In this document: positions 33,775 to 43,071 of the stretch, piece after piece
How the letters are laid out: each line of letters opens with the position of its first letter
How positions within the stretch are numbered: position 1 is the first letter of the stretch
DNA from: Desulfovibrio fairfieldensis
Lineage (GTDB): Bacteria > Desulfobacterota > Desulfovibrionia > Desulfovibrionales > Desulfovibrionaceae
Assembly (NCBI RefSeq): GCF_001553605.1
Contig: NZ_CP014229.1
Coordinates: 2,508,501-2,572,500, forward strand
Direction of reading: 5' to 3'
DNA length: 64,000 nt
Translations under genes and position numbers: made by a program
The notes under the pieces: model-generated
The model's database searches: none
Told to the model about the DNA's origin: nothing
What the model saw: the letters and a program-made list of their open reading frames with translations, nothing else

Positions 33775-34551
33775 ATGAAACCTTTCAACGAATATTCATA
33801 TTATTATAACGTCCTCTATCAGAACAAGGATTATGCTGGCGAAACGTCTTTCATTCTAGACTGCCTTCAACAACAGGGATGCTGGCCCGCAACGCTTCTG
33901 GATCTGGGTTGTGGCACTGGGCGGCATGCCTTGGAAATGGCGCATCGGGGCCTCACAGTTACCGGTATAGACATGTCCACCACCATGTTGGGAATGGGGC
34001 GATCTCTGTACGCCAGTATGATCCCCCCGCACAACGGGAAACCTCTTCCCCGGCTGCTTGAAGGTGATGCCCGCAACGTACGGTTACATGAGACCTTCGA
34101 TGCAGTTACCAGCCTATTCCATGTCATGAGCTATCAGAATTCGGAAGAAGACGCTCTCGCCGAATTGGAGACAGCCAAGAATCATTTAAAAACAGGAGGG
34201 GTTTTTCTTTTTGATTTCTGGTACGGCCCAGGAGTTTTGACCGATCCCCCCACAGAGCGTGATCGTCAGATGGAAGATGAGCAGACACTCGTGCAACGAC
34301 ATGCTCATCCTGTACACAGGTTCAACGATAACATCGTCGAGGTACACTACAGCATAGACCTCACAGACAAGAGCAGCGGCAAGTGCTCTCATTTGACTGA
34401 AATGCACAGTATGCGCTACTGGTTCCTTCCCGAATTACGCTACTTGGCTTTCCAAAGCGGCTTCACTGTTGCAGCAGAAGGGGCATGGCTTTCCTTTGAT
34501 GCTCCTACTTGCAATACCTGGAACGCCTGGATGGCATTGAAAAAATGTTAA
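33775..34551 (+). CDS. class I SAM-dependent methyltransferase
   Basis: The 258-residue protein has the canonical motif I LLDLGCGTGRHALEMAHRG (about residues 41-59), motif II-like VTGIDMSTTMLGMGR and the post-motif FDAVTSLFHVMSYQNSEEDA. It is of the Methyltransf_11/25 type, which methylates sugars or small molecules. No membrane segment. Composition is close to the chromosome. It overlaps the next glycosyltransferase by 7 nt. It could be a capping or decorating enzyme for the polysaccharide. Confidence 0.88.
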   Translation: MKPFNEYSYYYNVLYQNKDYAGETSFILDCLQQQGCWPATLLDLGCGTGRHALEMAHRGLTVTGIDMSTTMLGMGRSLYASMIPPHNGKPLPRLLEGDARNVRLHETFDAVTSLFHVMSYQNSEEDALAELETAKNHLKTGGVFLFDFWYGPGVLTDPPTERDRQMEDEQTLVQRHAHPVHRFNDNIVEVHYSIDLTDKSSGKCSHLTEMHSMRYWFLPELRYLAFQSGFTVAAEGAWLSFDAPTCNTWNAWMALKKC

Positions 34552-35711
34552 AGCGGATAGCTATCTATACCACGATTTCTCCCGAAGGGGGAGGGAGCTT
34601 TCAGTATGGGGCATCGATCCTCTCCGCGCTCAGCCAACTGGATGCCAGGAACTATCAATCCCGATTCTGGTGCCGTGATCCTGCATGGCTCCCCATCGCC
34701 GCACAATTTCATATTCCCGGGACGCTGTTCCCCGCTCACTCCCCCCTGCTACAGCGAATCGTTTTGCGTGGAGTTCGAGAGCTGAGAAAAGTATGTGATT
34801 TGCCTGCCCAACAGTTTACTCCTTTCTTTCTTCCTATCCAGCGATGGCATCCTCATATATGTGTATGCCTTAATCAAGCTTTCACTCCGCTTGTTAATTG
34901 TAAGATAATCGGTCCTATCCATGATCTAATGCATCGTTACGAAGCACGCTTCCCTGAAGTGGGAGAGGAAAGCGTATACTGCAGCAGAGAAAAGCTCTTC
35001 GCCAGCCATTGTGCCAATGCTGATGCCATTCTCGTTGACTCGCACATCGGTAAAGAACAGGTACTGGAGATATATCATCCTGATCCCCAAAAAATATTTG
35101 TCCTCCCTTTCGTGCCTTCGCCTCTGGCAGAACATGCTGAGAAGCCCTCACATTTTCCCCTCACCGACGACACTCCCTTCCTTTTTTACCCGGCACAGAT
35201 GTGGCTGCATAAAAATCATGCAAACCTGCTGAGAGCCGTGCACAGCCTGCTTCCCGAGCTTGATATTCACTGCATCTTTACCGGCACAAAAGATAAAAAT
35301 GGGGCTGCATTATATGATCGCCTTGTAGATGACCTGGATCTTGCGCAACGAGTTCACCATCTCGGCTATGTCAGCGACAATGAAATGCGATGGTTGTATG
35401 AAAATGCCCGATGCATGATTATGCCCACCTTCTTTGGTCCGACAAACATACCTCCGCTTGAAGCTATGCTGGCGGGTTGTCCTGTCGGCGTATCCAATAT
35501 CTATGCCATGCGTGAACGCTATGGAGACGCAGCCCTTTACTTTGACCCCAAAAGCGCTCCAGATATGGCCAACACTATACGAAAACTCTGGACAGACGAT
35601 GCCCTGTGCCTGAAATTGAGAAAACTTGGAGAAAAGCATATAGCAGCTTGGGGACAAATAGATTTTGAAAAACGCTTTATACATATTTTGCATCAGATAG
35701 AGGAGTCATAA
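34545..35711 (+). CDS. glycosyltransferase family 4
   Basis: A 388-residue GT-B enzyme. The N-terminal half begins RIAIYTTISPEGGGSFQYGA. The C-terminal nucleotide-sugar domain has PAQMWLHKNHANLLRAVHSL and TGTKDKNGAALYDRLV. The donor motif is PTFFGPTNIPPLEAMLAGCP (about residues 290-309), in which the usual first acidic residue of E-x7-E is not obvious but the second Glu is present. ATG at 34545 overlaps the preceding stop. Sugar specificity unknown. Confidence 0.88.
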   Translation: MLKRIAIYTTISPEGGGSFQYGASILSALSQLDARNYQSRFWCRDPAWLPIAAQFHIPGTLFPAHSPLLQRIVLRGVRELRKVCDLPAQQFTPFFLPIQRWHPHICVCLNQAFTPLVNCKIIGPIHDLMHRYEARFPEVGEESVYCSREKLFASHCANADAILVDSHIGKEQVLEIYHPDPQKIFVLPFVPSPLAEHAEKPSHFPLTDDTPFLFYPAQMWLHKNHANLLRAVHSLLPELDIHCIFTGTKDKNGAALYDRLVDDLDLAQRVHHLGYVSDNEMRWLYENARCMIMPTFFGPTNIPPLEAMLAGCPVGVSNIYAMRERYGDAALYFDPKSAPDMANTIRKLWTDDALCLKLRKLGEKHIAAWGQIDFEKRFIHILHQIEES

Positions 35712-36568
35712 TGGCTCCTTTCTTCACCATCATCACATCCACCTATAATGCCGCGTCTACCCTGCCCAGATTGCTAGATTCCTTGACGCTCCAGACTTGC
35801 AAGGACTTTAACTGGATTGTGCAGGACGGCGCCTCTACAGATGACACCATGCGCATAGTGGAGCGGTATCGTGACCGTCTACCGGAAATTTTGGCGGATA
35901 GCGGTAAGGACAGCGGCATCTACGATGCATGGAATACGGCCCTGAACCACTGGCGAGACAAGCTGGGGGAATGGGTGCTCTTCATGGGGGCGGACGATAT
36001 GCTTGCGGATAATCACGTACTGAACCAAGCTAAGAACTTACTCCAAGATTGTTCTGAAAAAATTATCTTCGGAGCAGGAGAGCTGATTCTTTTTGACCCT
36101 GATCTTGGTTTTGTAGAACACTCTCCCCAACAATATTCCGCAATAAACTTTGAGCGACGTTTCTTTGGAATGCCGTTTCAGCATCCAGCTCTTTTCAACA
36201 AAAAGAGCATATTCAAGCAAAGTAATTTTGATATCAGCTTCAAAATAGCTGGTGATTACGATTTCATTTTGCGTACATGGAAATCTCCAGAACAAGTATA
36301 TCCGCTCAATATCACAGTTACTAAAATGGCGATTGGCGGAATATCCAGCTCATCGCAAACTAAAAAAAAGTGTCAGTCAGAAAAATGCAGAGCAATCAAA
36401 AAAAATCTTCCATTTGACTGGAAACACGGCCTTCGATATGTTGTTATCCTTGTGGACGTCTATTTTTTCAACATCAAAATGGAATTAAAAAATAAATTCT
36501 ATTTGTCTGAAGGCGGTAAGGCTCTTTGGGGGAAATTGCAAAAATTTCGGCGTTACATCATAAAATAA
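35711..36568 (+). CDS. glycosyltransferase family 2
   Basis: A 285-residue GT-A enzyme: TIITSTYNAASTLPRLLDSL at the N-terminus, IVQDGASTDDT for nucleotide binding, DSGIYDAWNTALNHW and the DxD-like GADDML (about residue 96). This arrangement resembles colanic-acid type enzymes (WcaA/WcaE). It shares one base with the previous stop. The last 80 residues are AT-rich and Lys-rich. Confidence 0.88.
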   Translation: MAPFFTIITSTYNAASTLPRLLDSLTLQTCKDFNWIVQDGASTDDTMRIVERYRDRLPEILADSGKDSGIYDAWNTALNHWRDKLGEWVLFMGADDMLADNHVLNQAKNLLQDCSEKIIFGAGELILFDPDLGFVEHSPQQYSAINFERRFFGMPFQHPALFNKKSIFKQSNFDISFKIAGDYDFILRTWKSPEQVYPLNITVTKMAIGGISSSSQTKKKCQSEKCRAIKKNLPFDWKHGLRYVVILVDVYFFNIKMELKNKFYLSEGGKALWGKLQKFRRYIIK

Positions 36569-36594
36569 CTAAAAAATTTATCCTTATTTATATT

Positions 36595-37557
36595 ATGAAG
36601 CAGCAAGATTCCCGCCCAGACATTTCTGTCATTGTCCCCGTATATAATACAGAACGTTATATCAGGCAGTGCCTCTCCAGCATTTGTAATCAATCATTAA
36701 AGAATATTGAAATAATTTGTATCAATGATGGTTCACCGGATGCTTCTGAAGCCATCATCCGCGAGATGCGCTTGTATGACAAGCGCATCATCCTGATCAA
36801 TAAAAAGAACGGAGGGCCGTCCGAAGCTCGCAAAACCGGAGTAGCACAAGCGGCAGGAAAATATATCGGCTTTATTGATAGTGATGACTATATAGAAAAA
36901 TATTTTTTTGAATATTTGTATATGGCAGCCTGTGCAGAAGACGCTGACATTGCGGTTACAACTTCTATGGTCGCTTTTTCAGAAGATGGTAAAACCTATC
37001 TCAAAAAATCTTGTTTTCATGAAAAGAAACGACAGCTCACAAATAAAGACCGTTGTTCTCTCTTTCTGCACATGGGAAGTGCTTGCAACAAAATATATAA
37101 AAATGAATTTATAAAAAAATCTATCAAATACTATATACCCACAACTACCCCGGCAGAAGATAATTCTTTTACAATATTCTCGCTTATTACAGCTAGCAAG
37201 GTTACCCTAACAACAGAGGCAAAATATTTTTATCGACAGCGTAAAGCATCCGTGTCCCGTGCGCCCGTTTCTTTGGAAACATGCAACCAAGTATATCTCC
37301 TTTACGGGAAAATTCTTGCTCAACTGCAGGACCTTGCTCCCCAAGATGAGCAGCTATACGCGGCTTTCATCCGCCGGCGCAGAGACTGGGATTGCTTCCA
37401 GCTGGCAGAGCGACTTTCCACATGCCATGAGCGCATGTGTTTTCTGAAACAGACTAGGGATCCACGTTTTCATGTTATGTACTTGGCAAGAAAAATCCGT
37501 AACCTGTTAAAAAAAGCATACAGCACGTCCGTCAAATACCTCCGCAACTACGAGTAA
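36595..37557 (+). CDS. glycosyltransferase family 2
   Basis: A 320-residue GT-A enzyme of the common type: ISVIVPVYNTERYIRQCLSS, IICINDGSPDASEAI, and the catalytic metal site FIDSDDYIEKYFFEYL (about residues 91-106). I start it at 36595 (MKQQDSRPD), since the longer frame overlaps the previous gene. There is no good Shine-Dalgarno, so coupling to the upstream gene is possible. Confidence 0.88.
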   Translation: MKQQDSRPDISVIVPVYNTERYIRQCLSSICNQSLKNIEIICINDGSPDASEAIIREMRLYDKRIILINKKNGGPSEARKTGVAQAAGKYIGFIDSDDYIEKYFFEYLYMAACAEDADIAVTTSMVAFSEDGKTYLKKSCFHEKKRQLTNKDRCSLFLHMGSACNKIYKNEFIKKSIKYYIPTTTPAEDNSFTIFSLITASKVTLTTEAKYFYRQRKASVSRAPVSLETCNQVYLLYGKILAQLQDLAPQDEQLYAAFIRRRRDWDCFQLAERLSTCHERMCFLKQTRDPRFHVMYLARKIRNLLKKAYSTSVKYLRNYE

Positions 37558-37561
37558 TACG

Positions 37562-38818
37562 ATGCACATTGCTCTTGATGTCCATGACATGAACCGCACT
37601 GGCGGCCTGGAAAAAGTCGTGATGGGCATTGCGACCGAAATGGCAAGGCGCGGCCATCAGGTAAGCTGCTTTACCTATGCCGCGCCGCTACGCTCCCCTA
37701 CTCCCCCTCCGTCGGACGGACTGCGCCTAGAGTATTACTCCTTCACCGGAGACGCGGCCATAGTTCGCCCCATGCGCGACAGGATCCTGCGCAGTAATCC
37801 GGATGTCTTCATTAGCCCATCGTCCTTCAACAACATTCTGTTCTGGAGTGCCGTACTGCGCAGCACGGGCATTCCTCTGCTCTATTCCGAACATAATAAT
37901 CCCTGGCGCATTGAGCAGGAACGCTGGAACCCGGAAGAGCGGAAGGCGGCGCTTTGGGCTGCGGATGCGGTACATCTGCTCATGCCCCAGTTTCTGGACT
38001 CAGTGCCCACGGCATTACGAAGCAAATGCCGCATCATCGCCAATCCTGTACCCGCGCCGCCAGCCATCCCTTCCCAAAAACATGCTCCCTGCATACTTTC
38101 CCTTGGCAGACTTGCTGCCGTAAAGCAAATCCCCATGTTGGTACGGGCGTTCGCGCTGCTTGCCGCGGAGTTTCCCCTCTGGGAACTGCATATCTGGGGG
38201 ATCGGCAGCGATGAAAAAAATATTCGCAAGGCCATTGCCGCGACAAGATGCGCCTCCCGAATATTCCTGCACGGCATAACGCGACAACCGGCGCAGCAAT
38301 TCGCCCAGGCGGATATTTTCTGCATTCCCTCCCGCTTTGAGGGCCTGCCGCTGACTGTTGTGGAAGCTTTTTCCCATGGTGTTCCGGTGGTGGGTTTCGC
38401 GGATTGCAGTGGCGTCAACGGCCTTGTCCGTCCAAACCAGAACGGGCTACTGGCGGTGGAAATGACAGATACAAGCTTGGCTGCCTGCCTCCGCCACCTG
38501 ATGGCGGACGCCAATGCGCGACAGTACATGGGGCAGGTCGCGCAAAAGGACGCTCAGCTTTTTTCTCCGGCAATTATTTATGATCAGTGGGAACGCTTGC
38601 TGTGCGAAACCGCCGCCAGTAAGGGGCAAACGCAGCTACAAAAAATGGATGTCTGTTCCCCCATGTCCTCATTGGATGAGGAGAGCTGGTGCAACACCAT
38701 GCGCAAGCTATGCGCCAGAAAGAATCTGCTTCTGCGTGATTCCCAATTGTTGCGTCGCATCATCTGGCGACACCCTCGCCTGAAGGCTTTGCTCAAACGG
38801 CTGCTGCAAAAAGCCTGA
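37562..38818 (+). CDS. glycosyltransferase family 4
   Basis: A 418-residue retaining GT-B enzyme. Acceptor half: IALDVHDMNRTGGLEKVVMG with the GG loop. Donor half: LSLGRLAAVKQIPMLVRAFA and the E-x7-E motif in PSRFEGLPLTVVEAFSHGVP (about residues 259-278). It resembles WabH/AmsD-type enzymes using UDP-hexosamine or UDP-hexose, but donor identity is not certain. It is the last plus-strand gene of the cluster and converges on the GT gene at 39038. Confidence 0.9.
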   Translation: MHIALDVHDMNRTGGLEKVVMGIATEMARRGHQVSCFTYAAPLRSPTPPPSDGLRLEYYSFTGDAAIVRPMRDRILRSNPDVFISPSSFNNILFWSAVLRSTGIPLLYSEHNNPWRIEQERWNPEERKAALWAADAVHLLMPQFLDSVPTALRSKCRIIANPVPAPPAIPSQKHAPCILSLGRLAAVKQIPMLVRAFALLAAEFPLWELHIWGIGSDEKNIRKAIAATRCASRIFLHGITRQPAQQFAQADIFCIPSRFEGLPLTVVEAFSHGVPVVGFADCSGVNGLVRPNQNGLLAVEMTDTSLAACLRHLMADANARQYMGQVAQKDAQLFSPAIIYDQWERLLCETAASKGQTQLQKMDVCSPMSSLDEESWCNTMRKLCARKNLLLRDSQLLRRIIWRHPRLKALLKRLLQKA

Positions 38819-39037
38819 TTGTATCCCACACAAAATATATCGCAGCCGTGATTTTGATGAAATAAAATCAAAACAATTAAGGAGATAGAATGGCCGCTTG
38901 CCAGTTTATCTCTTTTATCAGCTACATGAAATTATTACAGACAAAAAATGGGCACTCGGGAGCAGCCCCAGTCTTCATCGCCAAAGAGTCTTTCACACAG
39001 CAGTCCAGCATATCCACAAGCAGTATTCATAAAATGG

Positions 39038-40228
39038 TTATTCTTTGGCGAGAACAGACTGTACGGCTGTCTCCATGCGTTTAAATCTGGCCTCCCAGGT
39101 ATGATATAAACACGCGGCATCAATGAGATTGGCGTCTCTGCGCTCCCCTTCCAGCACATTGCGGATATGTTCCGCAAATTCCTCCGCCGTATCCGCTGGA
39201 AAATAGAGTTTTTCAAACTCCTCCAGTGCCGGAAGCCGTGTTGCCACCACAGGAAGTCCGGAGGCAAGGTATTCAAAAAATTTCATCGGGAACATGGACG
39301 TCGTGTAGGCATTGCGCGCGGCAGGCAATACGGCAATATCGCAATGTGCCAGAAAAGCCGGCAGATGCTCATAAGAGCGCGGTCCCAAAATATGCACATT
39401 GGGCATACGAGGCGGTTTCTCTGTGTCTGGCTGTCCTTCCCCCACTGGCCCAATGAGTACCCACTGCACATCCGGCAGCAGTTCCGCTACGCGCTGCATC
39501 AGGGAAAAATCCACCTTATACTGACTGAGCGCACCGATGAAGATGAGGCGGGGACGGGGGATGCCCACTAGTTCCATTGGCTCATCAAGACGGTCATGGG
39601 CGCTCTGAAACAAGCCGAGATCACAGACATTAGGATCATATATGACTCTTGAAAAGATAGGGGCGAGCATCTTTTGCAGATGACGTGATGTCACAAAACA
39701 GATATCGGCGATTTGTGCCAGCCGGGCCTCTTCCTGCCGGATGACGTTAACATCAATCCCCGGAGACGCTCCCAAATCATCAACACAATGGTAAACGATG
39801 CCTTCATGCGGCAATGACCGGCAGATATCACTGACGATAGGCGTATATGTGATGATGAGTGGACGTCTAATTCCCAGTAAAAATAGATTCCATTTAATCG
39901 TCAGCAAAAGAATGTACCGATTGATTCTGCGCACAAAGGGGATTGAATGAAATGGCAAGAGAAATGGCGAAATGCGCCAGATATTCTTGGCCACATTGCG
40001 CGGGATAGGAACCGCTTTGAGCAATCTCTTGAAAATTCTTTTTATATCACGCGGATGCAAGGAGGGTTGCCGCAAGCCGAGAGAATCGACATAAACGACA
40101 TTATAGTCATGCTCAGCAAATAAAACGGCCATCCTTTGCTTATTAGTCCAGAAAGGATTATCCCAGTCTGCTGTGGACAAAAGAAGAATATTTTTCTGAC
40201 CTCGTCTGTTATTCATGGCAGCCATCAT
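39038..40228 (-). CDS. glycosyltransferase family 4, opposite orientation
   Basis: The 396-residue GT-B protein faces the rest of the cluster. N-terminal: NILLLSTADWDNPFWTNKQR. Middle: IVYHCVDDLGASPGIDVNVI and ADICFVTSRHLQKML, features of the TuaH-like/teichuronic-type branch. C-terminal donor site: MFPMKFFEYLASGLPVVATR. The start is uncertain: ATGs at 40228, 40225 and 40216 lie within 12 nt and none has a clear ribosome binding site. Composition is intermediate. Being convergent, it needs its own promoter upstream of 40228, near the tRNA gene. Confidence 0.86.
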   Translation of the reverse strand: MMAAMNNRRGQKNILLLSTADWDNPFWTNKQRMAVLFAEHDYNVVYVDSLGLRQPSLHPRDIKRIFKRLLKAVPIPRNVAKNIWRISPFLLPFHSIPFVRRINRYILLLTIKWNLFLLGIRRPLIITYTPIVSDICRSLPHEGIVYHCVDDLGASPGIDVNVIRQEEARLAQIADICFVTSRHLQKMLAPIFSRVIYDPNVCDLGLFQSAHDRLDEPMELVGIPRPRLIFIGALSQYKVDFSLMQRVAELLPDVQWVLIGPVGEGQPDTEKPPRMPNVHILGPRSYEHLPAFLAHCDIAVLPAARNAYTTSMFPMKFFEYLASGLPVVATRLPALEEFEKLYFPADTAEEFAEHIRNVLEGERRDANLIDAACLYHTWEARFKRMETAVQSVLAKE

Positions 40229-40319
40229 AAAAAAAGGATTATATCAAGCCAAAGGCCAATAAAACGCCAGACTCAGCCCTCATTAAAGTGTCGTCCACGA
40301 AAAAACTTCCACTCGACGA

Positions 40320-40351
40320 AAGGGCTTATGGTTTTAAAACCATAAGCCCTT
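40320..40351. terminator. perfect palindrome after the tRNA gene
   Basis: AAGGGCTTATGGTTTT (40320-40335) and its exact complement (40336-40351) form a 32 bp perfect palindrome, 7 nt beyond the 3' end of the tRNA on the minus strand. Likely its terminator, although the following T run is short. Confidence 0.6.
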
Positions 40352-40358
40352 AAATTTG

Positions 40359-40434
40359 TGGTGGAGAAGAAGGGATTTGAACCCTCGACCCCCGCCTTGC
40401 GAAGGCGATGCTCTCCCAGCTGAGCTACTTCCCC
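40359..40434 (-). tRNA. tRNA-Ala(CGC)
   Basis: The minus strand folds as a full cloverleaf of 76 nt with encoded CCA. The acceptor is GGGGAAG/CTTCTCC, containing the G3-U70 pair that identifies alanine tRNAs. The D arm is GCTCAGCTGGGAGAGC, and the anticodon loop TTCGCAA has anticodon CGC (reads GCG). The T arm is GAGGGTTCAAATCCCTT. A strong promoter lies upstream and a palindrome downstream. It stands between the main cluster and the CgeB-type glycosyltransferase gene. Confidence 0.96.
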
Positions 40435-40460
40435 ACAAGTGGAAACATCGTGGAAAAAAA

Positions 40461-40489
40461 TTTCTAGGCAAAAAAGGTCAGCCTGTCAA
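40461..40489 (-). promoter_or_regulatory. promoter of the tRNA-Ala gene
   Basis: On the minus strand a perfect TTGACA (40489-40484) and TAGAAA (40466-40461) are spaced 17 nt apart, 27 nt before the tRNA 5' end. Confidence 0.75.
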
Positions 40490-40536
40490 GCCCTTCTCCA
40501 GTCCAAGGCCGATCGCGCTTGCAGCACAATTTTCTC

Positions 40537-42144
40537 TCAAATTCCCAACGTATCACGGAGTTGCGCCACGCGATGGCTGTAGGCATGGCCCGAGCGTATG
40601 TGTTCCCGCCAGGCTTGGCGCAGTTCGCGGGTCCGGGCCGGATCAGCGCGCAGAGCGGCCAGCCGGGGCAGCAGGTCCGCCGGGCTACTTAATGTTACAG
40701 GCCGGGTCAACGCCTCGGGAAAGAGTCGCAGGCCGGGCGTGGCGTCGCTCAAAAGCAGTCCACCGGCAGCCCAGACGTCGAAATGGCGCTGGCTCAGACT
40801 CTGCGGCAGCAACAGGCTGGTCACGTTGAGCACGGCCCCGGCCCGGCGGTAGATATCCGGCAGGACCGTATAATAATCCACCGGCGGCAGCACCTCGAGG
40901 CCCGGCAGCAAATCTTGCCAGCCCGCATCGCCCACCACCCGCATTCCGGCTTCCAGCCCGGCCCGGACCCAGCGGGCGCGATTGGCCTGGGAGCAGATCT
41001 CCGCGCCCAGACCAACGCAACGCACATCCTGTCCAGGCCAGGGGGCAACCCCAGATTTCCGGAGCCACCAATGAAAATGCGGCCCCTCCGCAGGACCGCC
41101 GGAATGCGTCAAGAGGGTGCGCGCCTCCTGCTCCAGGCCCTGTAGCACACGGGCCGCCGCAAAAAAACGTTCCCGCTCCGGAAAGGCCGAACGCCCCACG
41201 AAGAGCGGCGGGTTTTGGACAAGGTCCGCAGCCTCGTTTTCGTCCGGCAAATCCCGCCACATTTGTGGGGCCACGGCCAGAGGCAAATAAAAAACCCGCC
41301 GGGCTCCGGCGGCCCGCAGGCCGGGAATAAAACTCTCGTCGGTCACGAACAGCGCGGCCTCTTGCCACCAGGGCAGACGCAGACCGGAGAGCAAATGCCA
41401 AGGGTTGTCCACAAACCAGACAGCCACCGGCACGCCCAGAGCTTGGCAAAGATAAAAAATCCGCCCTTCCGGGTCCAGGCCACGTAAATTGACGGAGAGC
41501 AGCAGCGCGGGATTGCTCCCGGCCAGCAGATTTTCCCAGGCCGCCAACAGGTTTTCCGTATCGCGGCACATGGGCACACTTTCCAGCACTGGTCCGAAAC
41601 CGGCTTCGCCCAAAGCCTGACGCAATTCCTGATGCAGAAGCTGCCGCTCTGTGCCGGGCAGCAGAACCGGGCGGCGACCGCCCACCTCCGCCACATGTTT
41701 CGTAGCGTCTTCAATGACTGTCCGCCGCGTCCGCTCTTCCAGCCGGGCCGCGCCCAGACGTCCCAGGAGCGGACCCCAGAAATCCGGGGCCAGGCGCAGA
41801 CCGGGCCGGTAAAAAAAGACAGAACAGCGCGCGGCCAGGGCCACGATATCTTCCGGCGTGATCTGTTGCCAATGCCCGGGCAGGGACCGCCGCCCCGCTC
41901 CCGAATGCGCGACATCCAGACGGCGCAGGGTTTCCGGCTCGTCCAGCCAGAACACCCGCGCGCCGTCCACGCCGCCCCGCGCAAAGGGCAGGTCGCCAGG
42001 CCGCCCCGGCCCCAGCCCTAACAACAGCACATCCTTGCCGACGCCCAGGCGCTCCCAGGATTCGGGATTGTCGGGCAGGCTCAGGCTGCGCCCCGCGAAA
42101 TCAGGCAAACTGACGCGCCGTGGCGCGCGCATGGATTCAGACAT
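40537..42144 (-). CDS. CgeB/DUF3880-type glycosyltransferase
   Basis: The 535-residue protein has the two-part architecture of this family. A DUF3880-like N-terminal half includes LLLSVNLRGLDPEGRIFYLC, VAVWFVDNPWHLLSGLRLPW and FVTDESFIPGLRAAGARRVF. A Glyco_trans_1_2 C-terminal half has YRRAGAVLNVTSLLLPQSLS followed by RHFDVWAAGGLLLSD (about residues 435-472). In sulfate reducers such enzymes are often near polysaccharide or flagellar glycosylation genes. The start at 42144 has GAGGGAGC just upstream. It is GC-rich, unlike the AT-rich core of the cluster. Confidence 0.85.
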   Translation of the reverse strand: MSESMRAPRRVSLPDFAGRSLSLPDNPESWERLGVGKDVLLLGLGPGRPGDLPFARGGVDGARVFWLDEPETLRRLDVAHSGAGRRSLPGHWQQITPEDIVALAARCSVFFYRPGLRLAPDFWGPLLGRLGAARLEERTRRTVIEDATKHVAEVGGRRPVLLPGTERQLLHQELRQALGEAGFGPVLESVPMCRDTENLLAAWENLLAGSNPALLLSVNLRGLDPEGRIFYLCQALGVPVAVWFVDNPWHLLSGLRLPWWQEAALFVTDESFIPGLRAAGARRVFYLPLAVAPQMWRDLPDENEAADLVQNPPLFVGRSAFPERERFFAAARVLQGLEQEARTLLTHSGGPAEGPHFHWWLRKSGVAPWPGQDVRCVGLGAEICSQANRARWVRAGLEAGMRVVGDAGWQDLLPGLEVLPPVDYYTVLPDIYRRAGAVLNVTSLLLPQSLSQRHFDVWAAGGLLLSDATPGLRLFPEALTRPVTLSSPADLLPRLAALRADPARTRELRQAWREHIRSGHAYSHRVAQLRDTLGI

Positions 42145-42213
42145 GCTCCCTCGCAAGAAAACGGATTTCCCACCATAGCCGCCATGCGCCGCCCGCCGCA
42201 AGGCCGTGCGACA

Positions 42214-42243
42214 TAAAAGCCCCGCCGGATTTCCGGCGGGGCC
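42214..42243 (-). terminator. sodC terminator
   Basis: GCCCCGCCGG/CCGGCGGGGC stem (42219-42242), followed on the minus strand by TTTTA. Confidence 0.8.
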
Positions 42244-42285
42244 TGTCGACAGAAGGAAAGTGAAAGGTATGAGCCTGATTACGTA

Positions 42286-42822
42286 CTACTTAATGACGCC
42301 GCAGGCGATGCGCGCGCCGCCGCCGCCCAAGGGCGGATTGTCGGTATAATTATCGCCGCCCTCATGGATCATCACGGAATGGCCCTTGAGGTCCTTGGCC
42401 TGGAGGTTGGGAGCGTGCAGCTTGGCCTTGGCCACGCCTTCGGCATCGGCCATGATATGCGGCAGGTCGCCCTTATGGCCGGCCTTGCCGGGCCCGGCGT
42501 GCTTATTGGTCTTCATGGGGTCGTAATGCCCGCCGGCGGCCAGGCCTGCCACCATTTTGCCGTCCTTTTCAGCCGGAGCGCAGGAAGCGTTTTCATGCAC
42601 ATGCATGCCGTGCTCGCCCTCGGGCAGGCCCGTCAGGTCCACAATAATATCCACCCCGCCGCCGTCGGCGTCCGAGAAGGTGATGAAGCCGATTTCCTCG
42701 CCCACGCCGTCGGGGCTGATTTTATTCACCGGGGTTTTAACGCTTTCCGCCTGCGCGGCGGAGCCCATCAACAACAGCCCGCCGCAGAGCAGCAGGGCGA
42801 AACTCATGTTTTTCAAAATCAT
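42286..42822 (-). CDS. sodC: Cu/Zn superoxide dismutase family protein, periplasmic
   Basis: The 178-residue exported protein has a signal peptide (cleavage after AAQA, about residue 25). The Cu/Zn-SOD fold is evident: GEHGMHVHENASC carries two copper histidines and the first disulfide Cys, GGHYDPMKTNKH and HKGDLPHIMAD carry the bridging and zinc ligands, and HSVMIHEGGDNYTDNPPLGG has the last copper His. The C-terminal GGARIACGVI holds the second Cys. All metal ligands appear present, so it should dismutate superoxide in the periplasm. I start it at 42822, where AAGGAG is 7 nt upstream. An AT-rich palindrome (AATAATTATT, 42936-42945) upstream could be a Fur/PerR-type site. Confidence 0.92.
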   Translation of the reverse strand: MILKNMSFALLLCGGLLLMGSAAQAESVKTPVNKISPDGVGEEIGFITFSDADGGGVDIIVDLTGLPEGEHGMHVHENASCAPAEKDGKMVAGLAAGGHYDPMKTNKHAGPGKAGHKGDLPHIMADAEGVAKAKLHAPNLQAKDLKGHSVMIHEGGDNYTDNPPLGGGGARIACGVIK

Positions 42823-43025
42823 TGTCATTCTCCTTAAGATAGGCAAATGCGCACTCCGGGCTTCAACCGGAGCGGCATGGATTTTTTAACCTGTCCTGAC
42901 GCTAGCCTGCTTTCCGGCTTTTCGTCAATACAAGAAATAATTATTCTCAAATCAGGCAAAAAACCAGGCAGATAAGCCAGTTGCGGCACGGTGCAAGGCC
43001 GCCTAGCCTCATCCGGCATCAAGAC

Positions 43026-43054
43026 TTGGCGAACGAATTGAAAAAGGCTATACT
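43026..43054 (+). promoter_or_regulatory. sigma-70 promoter of rlmE
   Basis: TTGGCG (43026-43031) and TATACT (43049-43054) are spaced exactly 17 nt, 18 nt before the rlmE start, implying a very short leader. Confidence 0.65.
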
Positions 43055-43071
43055 TATGTGTTGGGGTTTTT

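Noticed and set aside
38890-39084. 64-codon plus-strand frame overlapping the end of the convergent glycosyltransferase gene
   Set aside because: Overlaps a clear family 4 glycosyltransferase and has no recognisable features, despite a GGAG nearby.
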